A DNA stretch of 61,851 nucleotides from Scytonema sp. UIC 10036 (GTDB taxonomy: Bacteria > Cyanobacteriota > Cyanobacteriia > Cyanobacteriales > Nostocaceae): the NCBI RefSeq assembly GCF_009725235.1, contig NZ_WJFC01000065.1, positions 1 to 61,851 of the forward strand, given 5' to 3'. A program made the position numbers and the translations under genes. Shown one piece after another: positions 60,787-61,851 of this stretch. The notes beneath the pieces are model-generated. The model saw only the letters and a list, made by a program, of their open reading frames with translations. It ran no database searches and was not told the DNA's origin. Position 1 is the first letter of the stretch. The number at the start of each line of letters is the position of its first letter.

Positions 60787-61749
60787 TTACCTTGCGGTTT
60801 TGCTCATGTGCAGGTAATCGTGACAGCTTTCATGAATTGCTATCAGATTGGGTTTCTTCCAGTTGGCATGGTTCCCATCGACATGGTGGAGATGAACTCT
60901 TTCGTCCGTTAGGAATTTCAGCCCACAGGCTGCACAAGTATGGTTCTGCCGTTTTAGGGATTCAGAGGTTTCGTTATCGTAGAGTTTGCTATTACGCTCG
61001 CTCCAGTACACTAAGTCGCCATCAAAGGGGGATTTATTTCCTTTAACTTTGACAAAACTGTTTTCGGAGTAGGAAACTTTAGGGAACGCTTTTTCAACTA
61101 GTTTCTTGGCTGATTGGCGTGTTTGTTTTGCTTCCTTATTAAATACCTTGAATGCTCTGTTGTTGATGTGCCATAGAGAGAACCTAGACCCATCCATCTT
61201 GCAGTAGCGGTGGTAATTCCTCCAGCCTCTGATTATCGGCGCTAGCTTTTCAGCTTTCGCTTTGGCACCATAATTTGAGTTGTTGACGACGGCTTTGACT
61301 TTCTGACGGAACTTTTTGAAGTTATCCGTTGATGGGACACATCTGAACTTTCCGTTGGATTGCACTTTGAAATACCATCCGAGAAAATCAAATCCGTCTG
61401 TCGCAGCGGTTAGTTTGGTCTTCCTTTCGCTAATCTTCATTCCTCTGTCGGCGAGAAACTTACTGATTGAGTCAAGTATCTTTTCAGCGTCATCTCCGGG
61501 CTTGAGTATAACTACCATATCGTCGGCGTATCGGATGACTTGTGATGCCATGTAGGTTCCGTCTTCCTGTTTGCTTCCGGTTTTGGTTTTATGTACATCC
61601 TCGATTCCGTTGAGCGCGATGTTCGCGAGTAGAGGACTCACCACTCCCCCTTGCGGGGTTCCTTGTTCAGGGAATTCTAGATTGACTCCGGCTTTGAGAC
61701 ATCGGAAGATTCCTTGTCTTATGCTGCGAGTAGCGATGAGTCTGTCCAT
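60787..61749 (-). CDS. ltrA: Group II intron reverse transcriptase/maturase with HNH domain, partial
   Basis: A 320-residue C-terminal part. GTPQGGVVSPLLANIALNGIE, IRYADDMVVILKPG with catalytic YADD, and GFDFLGWYF are RT blocks 4-7. The maturase X domain (IIRGWRNYHRY) follows, then an HNH endonuclease (CAACGLKF, VHLHHVDGNHANWKKPNLIAIHESCHDYLH). The first RT blocks are absent. The frame extends upstream only to TFDRINHSAI, then meets a TAG, because another intron-like sequence lies there (61780-61851). Confidence 0.88.
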   Translation of the reverse strand: MDRLIATRSIRQGIFRCLKAGVNLEFPEQGTPQGGVVSPLLANIALNGIEDVHKTKTGSKQEDGTYMASQVIRYADDMVVILKPGDDAEKILDSISKFLADRGMKISERKTKLTAATDGFDFLGWYFKVQSNGKFRCVPSTDNFKKFRQKVKAVVNNSNYGAKAKAEKLAPIIRGWRNYHRYCKMDGSRFSLWHINNRAFKVFNKEAKQTRQSAKKLVEKAFPKVSYSENSFVKVKGNKSPFDGDLVYWSERNSKLYDNETSESLKRQNHTCAACGLKFLTDERVHLHHVDGNHANWKKPNLIAIHESCHDYLHMSKTAR

Positions 61750-61779
61750 AATTGCTGAGTGGTTTATCCTGTCGAAAGT

Positions 61780-61851
61780 GGGTAGCTAGCTAGCGAGGTT
61801 TCCAATTATTGGCTCCTTTTCCAACTAGCCCCCGCCGAACCGTGCTTACGA
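61780..61851 (-). mobile_element. 3' end of a second group II intron nested in the first (candidate)
   Basis: On the reverse strand GTAAGCACGGTTCGGCGGGG resembles the 3' half of a domain V, and a domain-VI-like stem follows (GGCTAGTTGG, GGAGCCAATAATTGG) before ACTTTCGACAGGATAAAC, where the RT coding sequence resumes. The visible part is too short to be certain, as the window ends here. Confidence 0.5.

Larger units (their letters stand above)
60701..61851 (-). mobile_element. Group II intron, 3' part, runs off the window
   Basis: On the reverse strand the region encodes a reverse transcriptase, then a domain V hairpin (60743-60779, with GGATGCGATGAAAGTTGCAC) and a domain VI-like stem with a bulged A near 60705-60735. 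It ends near 60701 at GACTCTAAC. It is antisense to the surface-protein gene it interrupts. The 5' end lies outside the window. Confidence 0.8.

Noticed and set aside
60407..60817. 136-codon forward frame as an intact gene
   Set aside because: Its true start lies upstream in another frame, and its last ~40 residues are intron sequence read on the wrong strand.

Overview
The window is from a cyanobacterium, most likely a filamentous Nostocales-type genome. The evidence is dense HIP1 octamers (GCGATCGC) in and between genes, a DUF4347 surface protein, an RRM-type RNA-binding protein, an exosortase-type secreted protein, and heavy loads of palindromic repeats, IS elements and group II introns. 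No rRNA, tRNA or CRISPR array was seen.

Layout. 1-5310: a HAD phosphatase and an SDR oxidoreductase, followed by a ~2.5 kb reversed copy of the same DNA, full of single-base indels. It reads like an uncorrected fold-back long read rather than genes. 5.5-7 kb: TetR regulator, thioesterase and a small membrane protein, with tandem operator palindromes between the divergent pair. 7.6-12 kb: a 1478-residue DUF4347/cadherin-like repeat/DUF4114 surface protein. 12.4-18.5 kb: a TetR regulator, a headless copy of it, two small secreted proteins, and two broken organosulfur genes (LLM monooxygenase and SfnB-like). 19.66-23.6 kb: a 3.9 kb IS1634-like transposon with a 6-bp target duplication, an accessory putative DNA-binding protein and arrays of GTGTATTACAC palindromes, itself interrupted by a 1.24 kb IS630 element. 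23.7-26.7 kb: PlsC, HAD, PyrE-like and a small conserved protein.

27-59.8 kb is an accessory island dominated by sulfur acquisition: two SsuA-like binding proteins, three MFS carriers, an AprA-like flavoprotein, a 2x[4Fe-4S] ferredoxin with a HEAT protein, TauE/SafE plus DUF1634, an acyl-CoA-dehydrogenase-like monooxygenase, a complete MetNI transporter with two MetQ proteins, and an SfnG-like LLM monooxygenase. Several members (amidohydrolase, VOC protein, EamA carrier, LLM, SfnB) are truncated, so the island looks as if it is being remodelled. A second module inside it joins a secreted protein, TerC, an SPFH protein and two CadD-like carriers and suggests metal or envelope stress.

A 26-bp palindrome, TACGGTTA-N10-TAACCGTA, recurs ahead of several organosulfur genes and may be their shared operator. 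The right edge carries a frameshifted exosortase-type protein gene cut by an antisense group II intron, which itself seems to be invaded by another intron.
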